Assembly: GCA_030442035.1 (NCBI GenBank)
Contig: JAUJEA010000018.1
Span: 1 to 64,000, forward strand
From: Splendidivirga corallicola
Lineage (GTDB): Bacteria > Bacteroidota > Bacteroidia > Cytophagales > Cyclobacteriaceae
Reading direction: 5' to 3'
Length of the DNA: 64,000 nt
Shown: positions 53,985 to 63,636 of the stretch, piece by piece
How the letters are laid out: each line of letters starts with the position of its first letter
Position numbering within the stretch: the first letter of the stretch is position 1
The notes under the pieces: generated by a model
Databases searched by the model: none
Seen by the model: the letters and a program-made list of their open reading frames with translations, nothing else
Told to the model about the DNA's origin: nothing
Position numbers and translations under genes: made by a program

Positions 53985-53999
53985 ACTATATTATATAGT
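53985..53999. promoter_or_regulatory. 15-bp AT palindrome between divergent genes
   Basis: ACTATAT-T-ATATAGT is a perfect palindrome lying between the minus-strand GT2 start (53877) and the plus-strand deacetylase start (54081). The arms can be extended (AATAAA/TTTATT) across a 2-base bulge. It is a candidate operator or a divergent promoter element. Confidence 0.4.
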
Positions 54000-54080
54000 T
54001 TATTAGTAATTAGTTAATCATTTTTGTGGCTGAGAACAACCAAGAATATCTAATAACTTAATCGATCGGAGTGTAAGAGA

Positions 54081-54932
54081 ATGCCTACCAAATTATTCAT
54101 TATATGGGATTTTGATGCTGCCATTGGTCAAATTAATGCAACCTATCCCTATAAGTACAATGAGCAGTTGATCCTTGATGAGTTGGAAAATGTAAAGCAG
54201 ACTTTGATACTGGCCAATAATCATCAGGTAAAAATGATTTTTGCTATTACAGGTTATTCGGCAGAGGAAGGTGTATATCCTTTTCACATTCAGGATCTCA
54301 TTCGTGAAATACACCAACAAGGTCATGAAATTGCATCACATTCATGGCGACATGAATGGTTTCCATATCTGACCAGAAAACAAGTTACATTATCATTAGA
54401 AAGAAGTAAATTTATTCTGGAAAAGTGCATTGGTGAGGAAGGAGCTGTCAAGGGTTTTGTTCCTCCGTTCACAAGACCTTTTAGTTGGTATCAAAAAGGG
54501 TCTTTCAGTTTGGGTGACAGATCACTGGCATTTTCTAACTTTCCCGGAGCAAACTTAGGCTCGTTAATACCTATTGTAAAGAAAGCCGGATATTCCTGGA
54601 TTAGGTCAACGTACAGGCCGATGATTGAAAAATTAGTTGGAAAAAACAAAAACAAATCTTTAGACAGAAAATGGTTCCACTACCATGATGTATTATGCTT
54701 TCCACAAAATTATGTAGGGTTTGATGATGGAGCTGAAAGGATGCTGGAATTAGGGATACAAAAGAAAAAAGATGTTGTAATTTGCGGCCATCCATCGGGC
54801 CTGAGCAGAAATAAGCCAGGTAATGCAGAACACTTAAAGTATTTGAAAAGCTTCCTTCAGAAGGTAGATGAATATCAATCACAGGGCACGTTACACTCAG
54901 CTTACTTAAAAGATCATTGTACTAAAGCTTAA
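54081..54932 (+). CDS. Polysaccharide deacetylase-family protein (plus-strand island)
   Basis: A 283-residue NodB-fold protein: WDFD at 9-12, AITGYS near 55-60 and SHSWRH at 86-91. The usual N-terminal TFDDG is replaced by WDFDA, which keeps an Asp pair. Its start follows a divergent gap. It is 1 bp upstream of the first GNAT gene. The pairing of deacetylase with an N-acyltransferase suggests remodelling of an amino sugar's acyl group (inference). Confidence 0.85.
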   Translation: MPTKLFIIWDFDAAIGQINATYPYKYNEQLILDELENVKQTLILANNHQVKMIFAITGYSAEEGVYPFHIQDLIREIHQQGHEIASHSWRHEWFPYLTRKQVTLSLERSKFILEKCIGEEGAVKGFVPPFTRPFSWYQKGSFSLGDRSLAFSNFPGANLGSLIPIVKKAGYSWIRSTYRPMIEKLVGKNKNKSLDRKWFHYHDVLCFPQNYVGFDDGAERMLELGIQKKKDVVICGHPSGLSRNKPGNAEHLKYLKSFLQKVDEYQSQGTLHSAYLKDHCTKA

Positions 54933-54933
54933 T

Positions 54934-55953
54934 ATGGATAACATAGATGTAGTTTCTTATTCTGAGCTGTATGAATCATCACATACGGCATTTGCCACCA
55001 AAATGTGGCCTAAAAGAATAAGAAGAAGGGTTCCAGAATATAACAGATGGAAATTTCGCGGACCGGAGAAAGGCGAAGTGGAAACCTTATTGCTTGCAGT
55101 TTCAGGAGAAAGGGTTGTTGGTCAACTGGGATTGGTTCCAGTCAATTTCCGTGTTAAAGGAAAAATTTATAAAACCTACTGGACGGTAGATTTAATGGTT
55201 GATCCCGACTTCAGAAGAAGAGGTATTGCATCAAAGTTGTACAAAAGGGCCATTGAAAATTGTGATATTGCTGTGGCAAATGGATCGAATGAAGGTGGCA
55301 GTGGAGCCATGATCAAACTTGGCTTTGAAAAAATAAAAGGGCCGAAGAAAATGCTTTTCCCTATTGATTTCAGGGCGGTGCTTTCTTTCAAGCTCAGCGA
55401 AAAATATGATGCCCTGGTTCCCTTCATGGCTATCCTTGCCAAACCATTATATTTTTTCAGATCAATTAAACTACATACGACTAACACAAAAAATATCCGG
55501 CAAGTGTCCTGGAAGGAATTGATCGAAGATGTGAAAAAATTCCAAGATGAATTAGAACTACCTCACCCTCATCATGATAAGGATTTTATGCACTGGAGGT
55601 GTTCCAACTTCAAAGATTTTAATAAAGAACCAAGAGCCATTAGAACCAAGGATGGTTCCTTTGCTATTTACACAAAAGCAAGTAATTCATTGTATGTATA
55701 TGAATGGCATTCGGTCAATGAAAAAGATACGACGGAATTGTATGCTTATTTATTGAAAGAAGCCAAAGCTTTCAAAGTTGCCACAATTTCCACTGTCTGT
55801 AATTTCGAAGAGGATGAAGTGTTCTTGAAGAAATTAGGATTTATTCCTATGAGGAAAACGCTATCTACGCAACTTTTCCATCCACCCAACCATGAATTTA
55901 ATCACCTCGGAAAGTTCTATTATTCTTTGTATGATGCGGATGAAAATATCTGA
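54934..55953 (+). CDS. GNAT-like N-acyltransferase (intact motif A)
   Basis: A 339-residue protein with the GNAT motif A/acetyl-CoA loop VDPDFRRRGIASKLY (about 88-104) and a conserved WP-x-R-x-RRRVPEYNRWKF block near the N-terminus. It also has a second half without a recognised fold (about 180-339). It overlaps no neighbour and is coupled to the deacetylase. Its nearest relative in the window is the next gene, with the same length and C-terminus (YDADENI). Confidence 0.82.
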   Translation: MDNIDVVSYSELYESSHTAFATKMWPKRIRRRVPEYNRWKFRGPEKGEVETLLLAVSGERVVGQLGLVPVNFRVKGKIYKTYWTVDLMVDPDFRRRGIASKLYKRAIENCDIAVANGSNEGGSGAMIKLGFEKIKGPKKMLFPIDFRAVLSFKLSEKYDALVPFMAILAKPLYFFRSIKLHTTNTKNIRQVSWKELIEDVKKFQDELELPHPHHDKDFMHWRCSNFKDFNKEPRAIRTKDGSFAIYTKASNSLYVYEWHSVNEKDTTELYAYLLKEAKAFKVATISTVCNFEEDEVFLKKLGFIPMRKTLSTQLFHPPNHEFNHLGKFYYSLYDADENI

Positions 55954-56149
55954 TTTTTTAAAAATTCTATAAAATTTTCGACGCAACCCTAATTAATAGT
56001 ATATCAAACTGTTGTTCCGAAAAAAGTCTGTATTCTTGGCATACCTGGGCTCCCATGACAACATCGGTCTGTTTGTGATTCTTGTGCTTCTGTCAAATTC
56101 TTTACATATTTATATGGAAAGAATCTAAAAGCTCTGTTTTTATCATACT

Positions 56150-57169
56150 ATGATTTCTCCCGAAATCGTCAATTATTCTGAACATTACGAAGCCCAACAT
56201 GTTGACTTTGCAACAAAAATGTGGCCTCACAAAATCAGAAGAAGAGTACCGGAATACATTCGATGGAAATTCAAAGCAGCAGATTCGGGAGAGGTTGATA
56301 ATTTCTTTCTTGCTATTGATCAGGGAATGGTAGTTGGGCAGGTCGGCCTGGTACATGAGCTCTTTAAAATTGGTGATGATCTTTATAATACTTATTGGAT
56401 CGTTGATTTTAAAATTCATCCCGAAAGGTCAGGCGAAGAAATAGCACCCAGGTTGTTTAAAAAAGCCATTGAAGGGAAAGATATTGTGATGGTCAATGAT
56501 CCGGATGAGGACGGTCTGAATCTGATGAAGAAGATTGGCTTTCGAGAGATTGAAGGACCAAAGAAAATGCTCTTCCCCATTAATTTTCATAAAGTTCTGG
56601 CTATGAAACTATCAGCCAGAAAAAGGTTCATTATCCCGCTTCTATCTTTTTTTGTAGAGCCTTTCTATTATCTGCAAACTTTCAAGATACAATCCTACAA
56701 ACCAAAAAAGGTAGAACAAGTGAACTGGAAAACTCTTGTTCCTGACATTCAGATCCTCCAAAAAGATTTAGAACTACCACATTCGGTACACAATGAGGAT
56801 TTCCTTAATTGGCGATGTTCGACTTTCAAAGATTTCAACAAGGAACCAAAGGCAATAAAAACTGAAAATGGTTCCTTTGCCATATACATCCAAACCAGTA
56901 ACTCCCTTTATGTTTATGAATGGTTTGCACATGACAAACAAGATACATTGGAACTGTATTCCTATATGCTGAAAGAAGCTAAGCTTCTGGGACTGACTAC
57001 TATTTCTACCGTAAGCAACTTTCATCATCAGGAACACAATCTAAAGTATCTTGGTTTTATCGCCATGCGAAAAACGCTGTCGACACAACTGTACTATCCC
57101 CCGGATCATAGACTAAGCAAATACCCGAAGTTCTATTATACCTTATACGATGCTGATGAGAATATCTAG
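56150..57169 (+). CDS. GNAT-like paralogue with degenerate motif A
   Basis: A 339-residue protein co-linear with the preceding one: same WP...RRRVPEYIRWKF start, same PKKMLFP(I)(D/N)F segment and same YDADENI end. The acetyl-CoA loop RRRGIA of the first copy reads RSGEEIA here (residues 93-99), losing the R/Q-x-x-G-x-G/A signature. It may bind no acetyl-CoA and act as a partner or a different acyl-binding protein. It is separated from the first copy by 196 bp. Confidence 0.8.
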   Translation: MISPEIVNYSEHYEAQHVDFATKMWPHKIRRRVPEYIRWKFKAADSGEVDNFFLAIDQGMVVGQVGLVHELFKIGDDLYNTYWIVDFKIHPERSGEEIAPRLFKKAIEGKDIVMVNDPDEDGLNLMKKIGFREIEGPKKMLFPINFHKVLAMKLSARKRFIIPLLSFFVEPFYYLQTFKIQSYKPKKVEQVNWKTLVPDIQILQKDLELPHSVHNEDFLNWRCSTFKDFNKEPKAIKTENGSFAIYIQTSNSLYVYEWFAHDKQDTLELYSYMLKEAKLLGLTTISTVSNFHHQEHNLKYLGFIAMRKTLSTQLYYPPDHRLSKYPKFYYTLYDADENI

Positions 57170-57277
57170 TCTTCTTCAATAAGAAGTTAATCCGGGAATG
57201 ATCCTTTTCAAATGTTATATCAATTCTTAAATGATGAATATTGAGTTTTTAGCTTCAAAAAGTTGAAACCGCTGTGC

Positions 57278-58975
57278 TCAGTAATTCCTGGTAAAATCAA
57301 AAAGCGCAGATTGTGGTCCTAATATTTGTACGTGATTGGGATAGGTGTTTTTCAATCTTGTAAGTTCGGAACTGTAAGAAAAGAAACAGACAAATTTTCG
57401 TTCTCCAGTTTTTTCAAGGAAGTGTTTTAGCTCAATTTCATCGAATATACGGTCCTTTCGTAAATAAAATACAGGAACTTCGATCTTCTCCAATCTATTT
57501 AAAAATGTGCGCTGGTAAAACGAACTCTCACGTAATTTTTCGTCAGCATCATTTGTTAAAAAATCATCCTCTAACAAATGAACCATCAGAAATTTGTGGC
57601 CATTGTTTTGAAGGATTGGTAACCCTTCATTTTTTGATATAGTAAGAACCGATTTTCTTTCAAGGTCAATTTTTGAAACAAATTCGCGCCATGCACCGCC
57701 TAACAGGGTATAGGCATATCCCCATACGGGTCTTGGACCTTCAGACGTTGGGATAGCCAATCCTGCAGCCAACCTTATGTTAATTCGGTCGAAGCTTATG
57801 CCGCCGGCTTTTTCTCCGGATCCTGTACGCGGTTGCTGATCATACCTTCTGATTTCAAATCCTGGTCCCCAGGAAGTATTGAAGGTTCTCATTTGAACAC
57901 CAATGATCCAGGGCACCATCAATATTAAATAAAGGGCCACATGTGCATACGGTAGCCTATATTTTTTCAATTGGATATACGGGGATGTCCATTTATATAT
58001 AAACTCAAATCCAAAATATGCTATCAGTATCATCCCTGGCAATGCCATAATAAGTCCCTTGGGAGATAAGGTCAGACCGACATATAACTTGGGTAAAAAG
58101 CCAATACACCCCAGCAAAAGCAGACCAAATCTTCGCTGAATTATTAAATTGATAAAACCGACTATTATACAGATTATAAAAGCCGGTGTAAACAAAGAGA
58201 GACTTACGCCAATTCTTTTTAAATAGTTAGGAGCTTTTCCTCCCATATAATTTTTGGCCCAGGACAATACCTCCCCTATCTCTTTAGGAGAATATCCGGA
58301 GATATAAATGAATACAAAAACGGCTATAACGCTCAAAATTCCCCATGAACCAATAATCAGCCATGGTTTTAACCTTTTCACCTCTTTCTGATTCCAGATG
58401 ATCATAATCAAATCTGTGAAAATAACCACACCATAAATTGCGACATCCCACCTAAAAGCACTTCCCAATCCAAAGAGCAAAAAAGACACGATATAGCCCA
58501 AAGGGCCATACTTTTTATTTTTTACGACCTTTCTTATGATTAAATGGCTCAGCAATATGATTGCCATGGCCAGTACAGTGGGGTTGTATATCAGACCGAA
58601 AAAGAATAATTCAGGAATTATAAAGGGTAAAGCAATAGAGAATAGTGATAATTTTGATGTTTGCTCTCCCCCTGTTATACTACTCAAAAGCTTCACGAGG
58701 AGTATAAAGAAAAGCATAGCAGCAATAGCCGAAGCAGCGATAGCAGTATATCTTAGAATAACTTCGTTTGCCGGTAGAATATTAAGAACCATATCCATCA
58801 TGCTATGGTATGGGCTATAGGGTGTTTGAATAGAAGCATCCCTGCCTAAGGCGTGATAGACAATTGTTGAAGCATCATCACCCTCAACATAGGTAAAAGT
58901 CAGTGAGCACAAATATATAAGACCGAAAATCAGAATTAATAAATAAGGAATATTAGATGACGATATTTTGACCAT
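57278..58975 (-). CDS. GT-C-type membrane glycosyltransferase (GT39-like)
   Basis: A 565-residue protein with about ten TM segments in the first 360 residues. After the first helix it shows YVEGDDASTIVYHA (about 29-42), an ExD/DD acidic motif typical of polyisoprenyl-phosphate-sugar-dependent GT-C enzymes. The C-terminal ~200 residues are soluble. Its role is transfer of a sugar to a membrane-linked or exported acceptor. It is 10 bp downstream of the aminotransferase gene. Confidence 0.75.
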   Translation of the reverse strand: MVKISSSNIPYLLILIFGLIYLCSLTFTYVEGDDASTIVYHALGRDASIQTPYSPYHSMMDMVLNILPANEVILRYTAIAASAIAAMLFFILLVKLLSSITGGEQTSKLSLFSIALPFIIPELFFFGLIYNPTVLAMAIILLSHLIIRKVVKNKKYGPLGYIVSFLLFGLGSAFRWDVAIYGVVIFTDLIMIIWNQKEVKRLKPWLIIGSWGILSVIAVFVFIYISGYSPKEIGEVLSWAKNYMGGKAPNYLKRIGVSLSLFTPAFIICIIVGFINLIIQRRFGLLLLGCIGFLPKLYVGLTLSPKGLIMALPGMILIAYFGFEFIYKWTSPYIQLKKYRLPYAHVALYLILMVPWIIGVQMRTFNTSWGPGFEIRRYDQQPRTGSGEKAGGISFDRINIRLAAGLAIPTSEGPRPVWGYAYTLLGGAWREFVSKIDLERKSVLTISKNEGLPILQNNGHKFLMVHLLEDDFLTNDADEKLRESSFYQRTFLNRLEKIEVPVFYLRKDRIFDEIELKHFLEKTGERKFVCFFSYSSELTRLKNTYPNHVQILGPQSALFDFTRNY

Positions 58976-58985
58976 TATCTATGAC

Positions 58986-60110
58986 TCAACTATAAAAATC
59001 TTTTATTTCCCGGATAATCATGTGTTGATCATTTTCTTCTAATTCATAGAAGAAAGGAAGCCTTAACAGGTTTTCCGAATAACTGTCGGCATTGGGCAAC
59101 ACTCTTCCATCATGCTTGTCATGATAAAAGCGACTTTTATGTAGGGACAAATAATGAAAAACCGCCAGGATCTCTTTTTTCTTTAAATGTTGTATTAAAT
59201 CATCTCTTTCGTTTTCCCCGCATAATATATAAAACATGTGCGCATTGTTGGTGGCGTAATGTGGTATTTGAGGTAGTTTTATGAGGCAGTTTTCTTCCAA
59301 TTCCTTCAGACCGGTATAATATCGTTGCCATATTTCCTTTCTCCTGTTTTGTATATTTTCAATGTTCTCCAGCTGTGCGTAAAGAAAGGCAGCAACAATG
59401 TCAGGGGGCAAAAAAGATGAGCCGATATCCACCCAACCATATTTGTCAATCTCACCTCTAAAAAAGGCGGAACGGTTGGTACCTTTTTCTCTTATTATTT
59501 CTGCCCTTTCTGCAAAAGATTTATTATTGATGGCCAGCATTCCTCCCTCTCCGGATATAACATTCTTTGTTTCATGAAATGAAAATGTTGCAAGGTCACC
59601 GATGGAGCCCAGTACTTTTCCTTCGTAATAACTGTCAATGGACTGTGCAGCGTCCTCAATCACATAAAGCCCGTGTTTCTCAGCAATAGCCTTGATCTTG
59701 TCCATATCACAGGCTATTCCCGCATAATGGACCACTACAATGGCTTTGGTCTTGGATGTAATTAAAGGTTCTATTGAATCTGCATCAATATTTGGGTTTT
59801 GATCATTGCTATCAGCAAACACAATATTGGCTCCTCGCAATACAAATGCATTTGCCGTTGAAACAAATGTGTACGAAGGAACAATCACTTCATCTCCATC
59901 TTTTATATCCAGTAAAATGGCAGCCATTTCCAATGCATCGGTGCAGGAGTTAGTGAGCAATACTTTCCGAAAACCATATCTTTGCTCAAAGAATTCATGG
60001 CACTTTTTTGTAAAAATACCATCACCGGAAATTTTTCCGGATCTCACAGCTTGTTCAATATAGCTGGTCTCCTTTCCAGTTAAATATGGTTTATTAAATG
60101 GTATTTTCAC
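58986..60110 (-). CDS. rffA: dTDP-4-amino-4,6-dideoxygalactose transaminase
   Basis: A 374-residue PLP enzyme of the RffA/WecE group. It opens IPFNKPYLTGKETSYIEQAV, with SYTFVSTANAFVLRGANIVFAD, IEDAAQSIDSYYEG and the PLP lysine in FHETKNVISGEGG (Lys about 180). The family converts dTDP-4-keto-6-deoxyglucose to dTDP-4-amino-4,6-dideoxygalactose, usually followed by N-acylation. The ATP-grasp gene is 19 bp upstream in transcription. Confidence 0.9.
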   Translation of the reverse strand: MKIPFNKPYLTGKETSYIEQAVRSGKISGDGIFTKKCHEFFEQRYGFRKVLLTNSCTDALEMAAILLDIKDGDEVIVPSYTFVSTANAFVLRGANIVFADSNDQNPNIDADSIEPLITSKTKAIVVVHYAGIACDMDKIKAIAEKHGLYVIEDAAQSIDSYYEGKVLGSIGDLATFSFHETKNVISGEGGMLAINNKSFAERAEIIREKGTNRSAFFRGEIDKYGWVDIGSSFLPPDIVAAFLYAQLENIENIQNRRKEIWQRYYTGLKELEENCLIKLPQIPHYATNNAHMFYILCGENERDDLIQHLKKKEILAVFHYLSLHKSRFYHDKHDGRVLPNADSYSENLLRLPFFYELEENDQHMIIREIKDFYS

Positions 60111-60129
60111 TGATCTAATGTTCGGATTT

Positions 60130-61329
60130 TTATTTAATCTGTTTCAATTCAATTCGGACATTATTCTTAACTTCATTCAAAAATTCCAGTGTTGAATCCA
60201 ATGTCTCACCTTTCACAATGATTTGTCCGATCCTATCGGGTCCTACACGAAACTTTGGTATGTATTCACCCTGCTGATAGTCTATGGAAAAATCAACTAT
60301 CTCTTGATGGTTCCTTATATCCGATTCGACTTTGTCTAAAACACCCTCTTTCTCCGATATCATCAATTCGGCAGCGCAGGGCTTTTTATCAAGAATTGTA
60401 AAGGAGCCATTTTTGTTCATAGCCGTTTGAATGATGAAAGCATAATAATCAAATTGATAATGGATGGAAACCAACTCAGGAAGGCAAGTTGCACCTGATC
60501 TGGCCCCTATCTCAAGGACATAAACCTGGCCATCTCTCATTATGAAGTCTGCATTTATAGCTGTATTGTCTATACCAAGTGCTTTAATGGAAAGAGATAA
60601 TTGTAGCTCCATGTCCCGTTCCGCCTTATGGTCTAAATCATAAGGCACATAATGTCCTATTGGAACAGTTATTTTCCCTTTATATAACATATCTCCATGT
60701 GCCATAGTAAACAGTTGCTTACCATTCAGAACAAAGGACTGGGCACCAAACTCCACGCCTTCAATGAACTCTTCAATAATAAAGTAGTCCTTATTGGTTA
60801 CCTCCATCACTTCCTTATAGGCCCCATTTATCTCCGCTCTATCAGTGACTTTAACAATGCCTCTGCTACCTGAACTATCAACAGCCTTAAAAATGATCGG
60901 CAATGCTAATTGATCAAAAGCCAGATGACAATCATCGAGGTTTTTTGCCTCTATATATTTCGGTGTTCTGACTCCTCCATTGATCAAAGCTTTCTTCATG
61001 AGCATTTTATCGCAGGTGAGCGTGGTAGACTCAGAGGACGGCCCTTTTAATTTAAGTGCATCTACAACCTTTCCCACCGATCTTAGGGCAACATCAGTTC
61101 CCCCGGTGACAATGCCCTCAACCCCCTCACTTTGAGCAATTTCAAGGATCTTTTCTTCATCCCTGGTGTTCTCATAATATATTTTATCTGCAAAGGCAAA
61201 ACCTGGATAATTACCATTTATGCTAACTACAATTACATAGTAACCCAATTCCCGGGCTTTTTTAATCAATGGAACCTGATAGATTCCAGCCCCCAATATG
61301 AGTATTTTTTCTTTTTGCTTCGGATTCAT
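60130..61329 (-). CDS. ATP-grasp domain ligase
   Basis: A 399-residue cytoplasmic enzyme of the carbamoyl-phosphate-synthase-like ATP-grasp fold. A pre-ATP-grasp Rossmann-like part (about 8-60, ILILGAGIYQVPLIKKA) is followed by the ATP site with VDSSGSRGIVKV (about 148-159) and the metal site ALEIGARSGATCLPEL-type (about 274-289). It forms amide/peptide bonds or activates carboxylates. With RffA next door it may attach an amino acid to the 4-amino group (inference). Confidence 0.85.
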   Translation of the reverse strand: MNPKQKEKILILGAGIYQVPLIKKARELGYYVIVVSINGNYPGFAFADKIYYENTRDEEKILEIAQSEGVEGIVTGGTDVALRSVGKVVDALKLKGPSSESTTLTCDKMLMKKALINGGVRTPKYIEAKNLDDCHLAFDQLALPIIFKAVDSSGSRGIVKVTDRAEINGAYKEVMEVTNKDYFIIEEFIEGVEFGAQSFVLNGKQLFTMAHGDMLYKGKITVPIGHYVPYDLDHKAERDMELQLSLSIKALGIDNTAINADFIMRDGQVYVLEIGARSGATCLPELVSIHYQFDYYAFIIQTAMNKNGSFTILDKKPCAAELMISEKEGVLDKVESDIRNHQEIVDFSIDYQQGEYIPKFRVGPDRIGQIIVKGETLDSTLEFLNEVKNNVRIELKQIK

Positions 61330-61354
61330 TAGGCGTTTCTGTCAATGCTAGCTC

Positions 61355-62329
61355 TCAATCAATTACTTCTGTTAGTTTTCCGTTAGGTTCTTTTTCGGAA
61401 ATTCTTCTGATAGAATACTGCTTTTCATTGGAGAGCTCTCTTAGCATTCTGGAAATGTATTCACCGAGAATGAAGAAAATGACCAGTATTACTGAGTTAT
61501 AGAAGGATATCAGTACCACTAATGTGGTCCAGCCGGGAGGAGCATTTCCAACAATCAGTTCTTTGAAAATATAGGCTCCTGCAAGCAAAAAGGATAGAAT
61601 GGAAATAACGAGCCCAAAAGCGCCAACATATCTTAGAGGAATGGAAGAATAATTGATCAGAAGATTAAAAGCCAATCTTATCAATTTTGACAGCGTGTAG
61701 TTGGATTGACCGTGCTGCCTTCTGTTATGAGCAACCGTAACATTCGAAACTGATCTGGTTACTGTCAGGATCATTCCTGAAATGTAGGGGAATGGTGTTT
61801 TAAGGTCTTTGATCTCATCAACAATCTCTTTCCTGATCATCCGGTAGCTGGAAAAGCTCAAATCATCCTTGATGTTAAAAGTTTTATGATTGAGTCTCCT
61901 GATAAAATGACTGCCCAGGTTTTTATATTTCTTATGTTGTTTGTCATTGGGCACCCCAAAGACAGCATCAAAACCTTTTAATATCTCTTCATAAAGTTCA
62001 GGGATCTCTTGTGGTGGGTTTTGTAAATCATCATCGATGGTTATAACAAATTCTCCATTTGCATAATTAAAACCACACATGATTGCATTATGCTGTCCAT
62101 AATTTCTGAGTAGATCGATGACGGTTACCTCGGATTTATTTTCCTTAAAAATCTCCCTCAAAATAGGATAACTACTATCCCTGCTGTGATCATTGACAAA
62201 AATAACTTCAAAGGTCTCATTCATAGAAACAAAAGTTTCTTTTAGCCTTGTGAATAGCTCCTTTAAGGTATTTTCACTATTATATACCGGAACAATTACA
62301 GAAAACTTTACTTTAGATTCCATTCCCAT
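61355..62329 (-). CDS. GT2 polyprenyl-phosphate glycosyltransferase (GtrB/DPM1-like)
   Basis: A 324-residue protein with an N-terminal GT-A domain (VIVPVYNSENTLKELF, TIDDDLQNPPQEIPEL with DDD at about 98-100), VTRSVSNVTVAHNRRQHGQSNYTL (about 192-215 in pieces) and two C-terminal TM helices (about 230-300). It resembles ArnC/GtrB enzymes that charge undecaprenyl phosphate with a sugar. It could feed the GT-C enzyme at 57278. Confidence 0.9.
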   Translation of the reverse strand: MGMESKVKFSVIVPVYNSENTLKELFTRLKETFVSMNETFEVIFVNDHSRDSSYPILREIFKENKSEVTVIDLLRNYGQHNAIMCGFNYANGEFVITIDDDLQNPPQEIPELYEEILKGFDAVFGVPNDKQHKKYKNLGSHFIRRLNHKTFNIKDDLSFSSYRMIRKEIVDEIKDLKTPFPYISGMILTVTRSVSNVTVAHNRRQHGQSNYTLSKLIRLAFNLLINYSSIPLRYVGAFGLVISILSFLLAGAYIFKELIVGNAPPGWTTLVVLISFYNSVILVIFFILGEYISRMLRELSNEKQYSIRRISEKEPNGKLTEVID

Positions 62330-62361
62330 TTAATTTGAATCACAAATAAGGCACTCCTAAT

Positions 62362-63636
62362 TTAAGTATATTCATAGGGTGCTCCTAATTCAGATTTCAC
62401 CAAACGATATTTTCCGTTAGGTTCATTTGCTATGTATCGACAGTCCTCAAAAGTCACTCTAGCCTTGTCTAACCTTAACTTCTTTGAGAGTTCGGCTTCA
62501 AATTCATATTGATCAACTTTCTTATCCTTAATATACTTTATCAGTATATCTCCTCCTCGATTCTGCCTCAGTTGAATTTTATTCAGACCATCGGTGCAAT
62601 TTATCAGCTGAATAACATGCTGAAAAACAATGACTCTTCCATTTTCAAGTACAATTTTATCCGTTTCCCTTCCATCTACACGCTTGAAGTGTTTGTAATG
62701 AATTTTGCATTCAACCGGTTCGTCAAGCAGTGCAATGCGGTCACCTATATCATACCGGATTACAGGCATTGTATATTGATCCAGCGCTGTGATTACAGCT
62801 CTTCCCACTTGTCCGTTTTTGACCGGATTATTTTGATCGTCCAGTACTTCCAAAATAAATCCATCCTCATCCACATAATAATTGCCGCAATGTGGGCATG
62901 TAAAAGCAATAAGTCCACACTCCACGGAACCATATCTTTCAATACCCGGATGCCCAAAGGCCTTTTCAAACTTTCTATGAACATTCAGTGATTTAAATTC
63001 ACCTCCGCTATAAACTAATCTGGTCTTGTATGATTTATTATTCGCCAGCATCCAATCAGCTACTACTTCCAGGCTTGATGTTAAGCCGAAAATCATGTCC
63101 GGTCTGATTTCCATTATCTTTTCAACCTGTTTTTCGATCGGTAAATTGATTGAGACAAATGATCTTCTATTGTTGATTAATCTTTGAAATATCGAATATT
63201 TTTTTTGAGACACATCCCTCCAAATATGAACACCTTTCCACCATGGTTTCCAGCCATGCTGCCATTGAAATCTTAATGATTTGAGCTGTCTCATTTTATC
63301 CTCTTCCCTTGAGTTTAAGAAGCTCATAGGTTCGGAGGTGGTTCCACTTGTTTTTTGAGTTATCAATTCATTTTGAGGCACATTTTTAGCCACCGTTCTT
63401 TGAACTTCCACACCTCGAAAGTCAGATGGTAAGGCAAAAGGTATCTCTTTGAGATCCAACAGACTGTTTACTTGATTCAAATCTACATCTCTAAACTTAT
63501 CTTCATAGAGTTCAACGTTCCTGTTAGCATGCAAGAGTAACCGTTGCAATTTCCATAATTGCATTTCCTCAATACGCTTTCTACTCTTATAAGGCAGTTT
63601 TAGAATTTTATAGAAGTTATGTAGGTTTTTAATCAT
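62362..63636 (-). CDS. PaaK-like adenylating enzyme (2), with zinc-like motif
   Basis: A 424-residue protein. The AMP-binding motif TQKTSGTTSEPMSF is at about 92-105, and VYSGGEFKS and ERYGSVECG follow. A CGLIAFTCPHCGNYYV stretch (about 236-251) carries four Cys/His and looks like a structural zinc site. It is a relative of the enzyme at 46457 but not closely similar. It is the first gene of the minus-strand block at this end of the window; the start ATG is at 63634-63636. Confidence 0.85.
   Translation of the reverse strand: MIKNLHNFYKILKLPYKSRKRIEEMQLWKLQRLLLHANRNVELYEDKFRDVDLNQVNSLLDLKEIPFALPSDFRGVEVQRTVAKNVPQNELITQKTSGTTSEPMSFLNSREEDKMRQLKSLRFQWQHGWKPWWKGVHIWRDVSQKKYSIFQRLINNRRSFVSINLPIEKQVEKIMEIRPDMIFGLTSSLEVVADWMLANNKSYKTRLVYSGGEFKSLNVHRKFEKAFGHPGIERYGSVECGLIAFTCPHCGNYYVDEDGFILEVLDDQNNPVKNGQVGRAVITALDQYTMPVIRYDIGDRIALLDEPVECKIHYKHFKRVDGRETDKIVLENGRVIVFQHVIQLINCTDGLNKIQLRQNRGGDILIKYIKDKKVDQYEFEAELSKKLRLDKARVTFEDCRYIANEPNGKYRLVKSELGAPYEYT

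Noticed and set aside
54081-57169. FemABX-type aminoacyltransferases for the two 339-residue proteins
   Set aside because: The first has a GNAT-like acetyl-CoA loop. The second half is unassigned, so a FemAB link cannot be supported from sequence alone.
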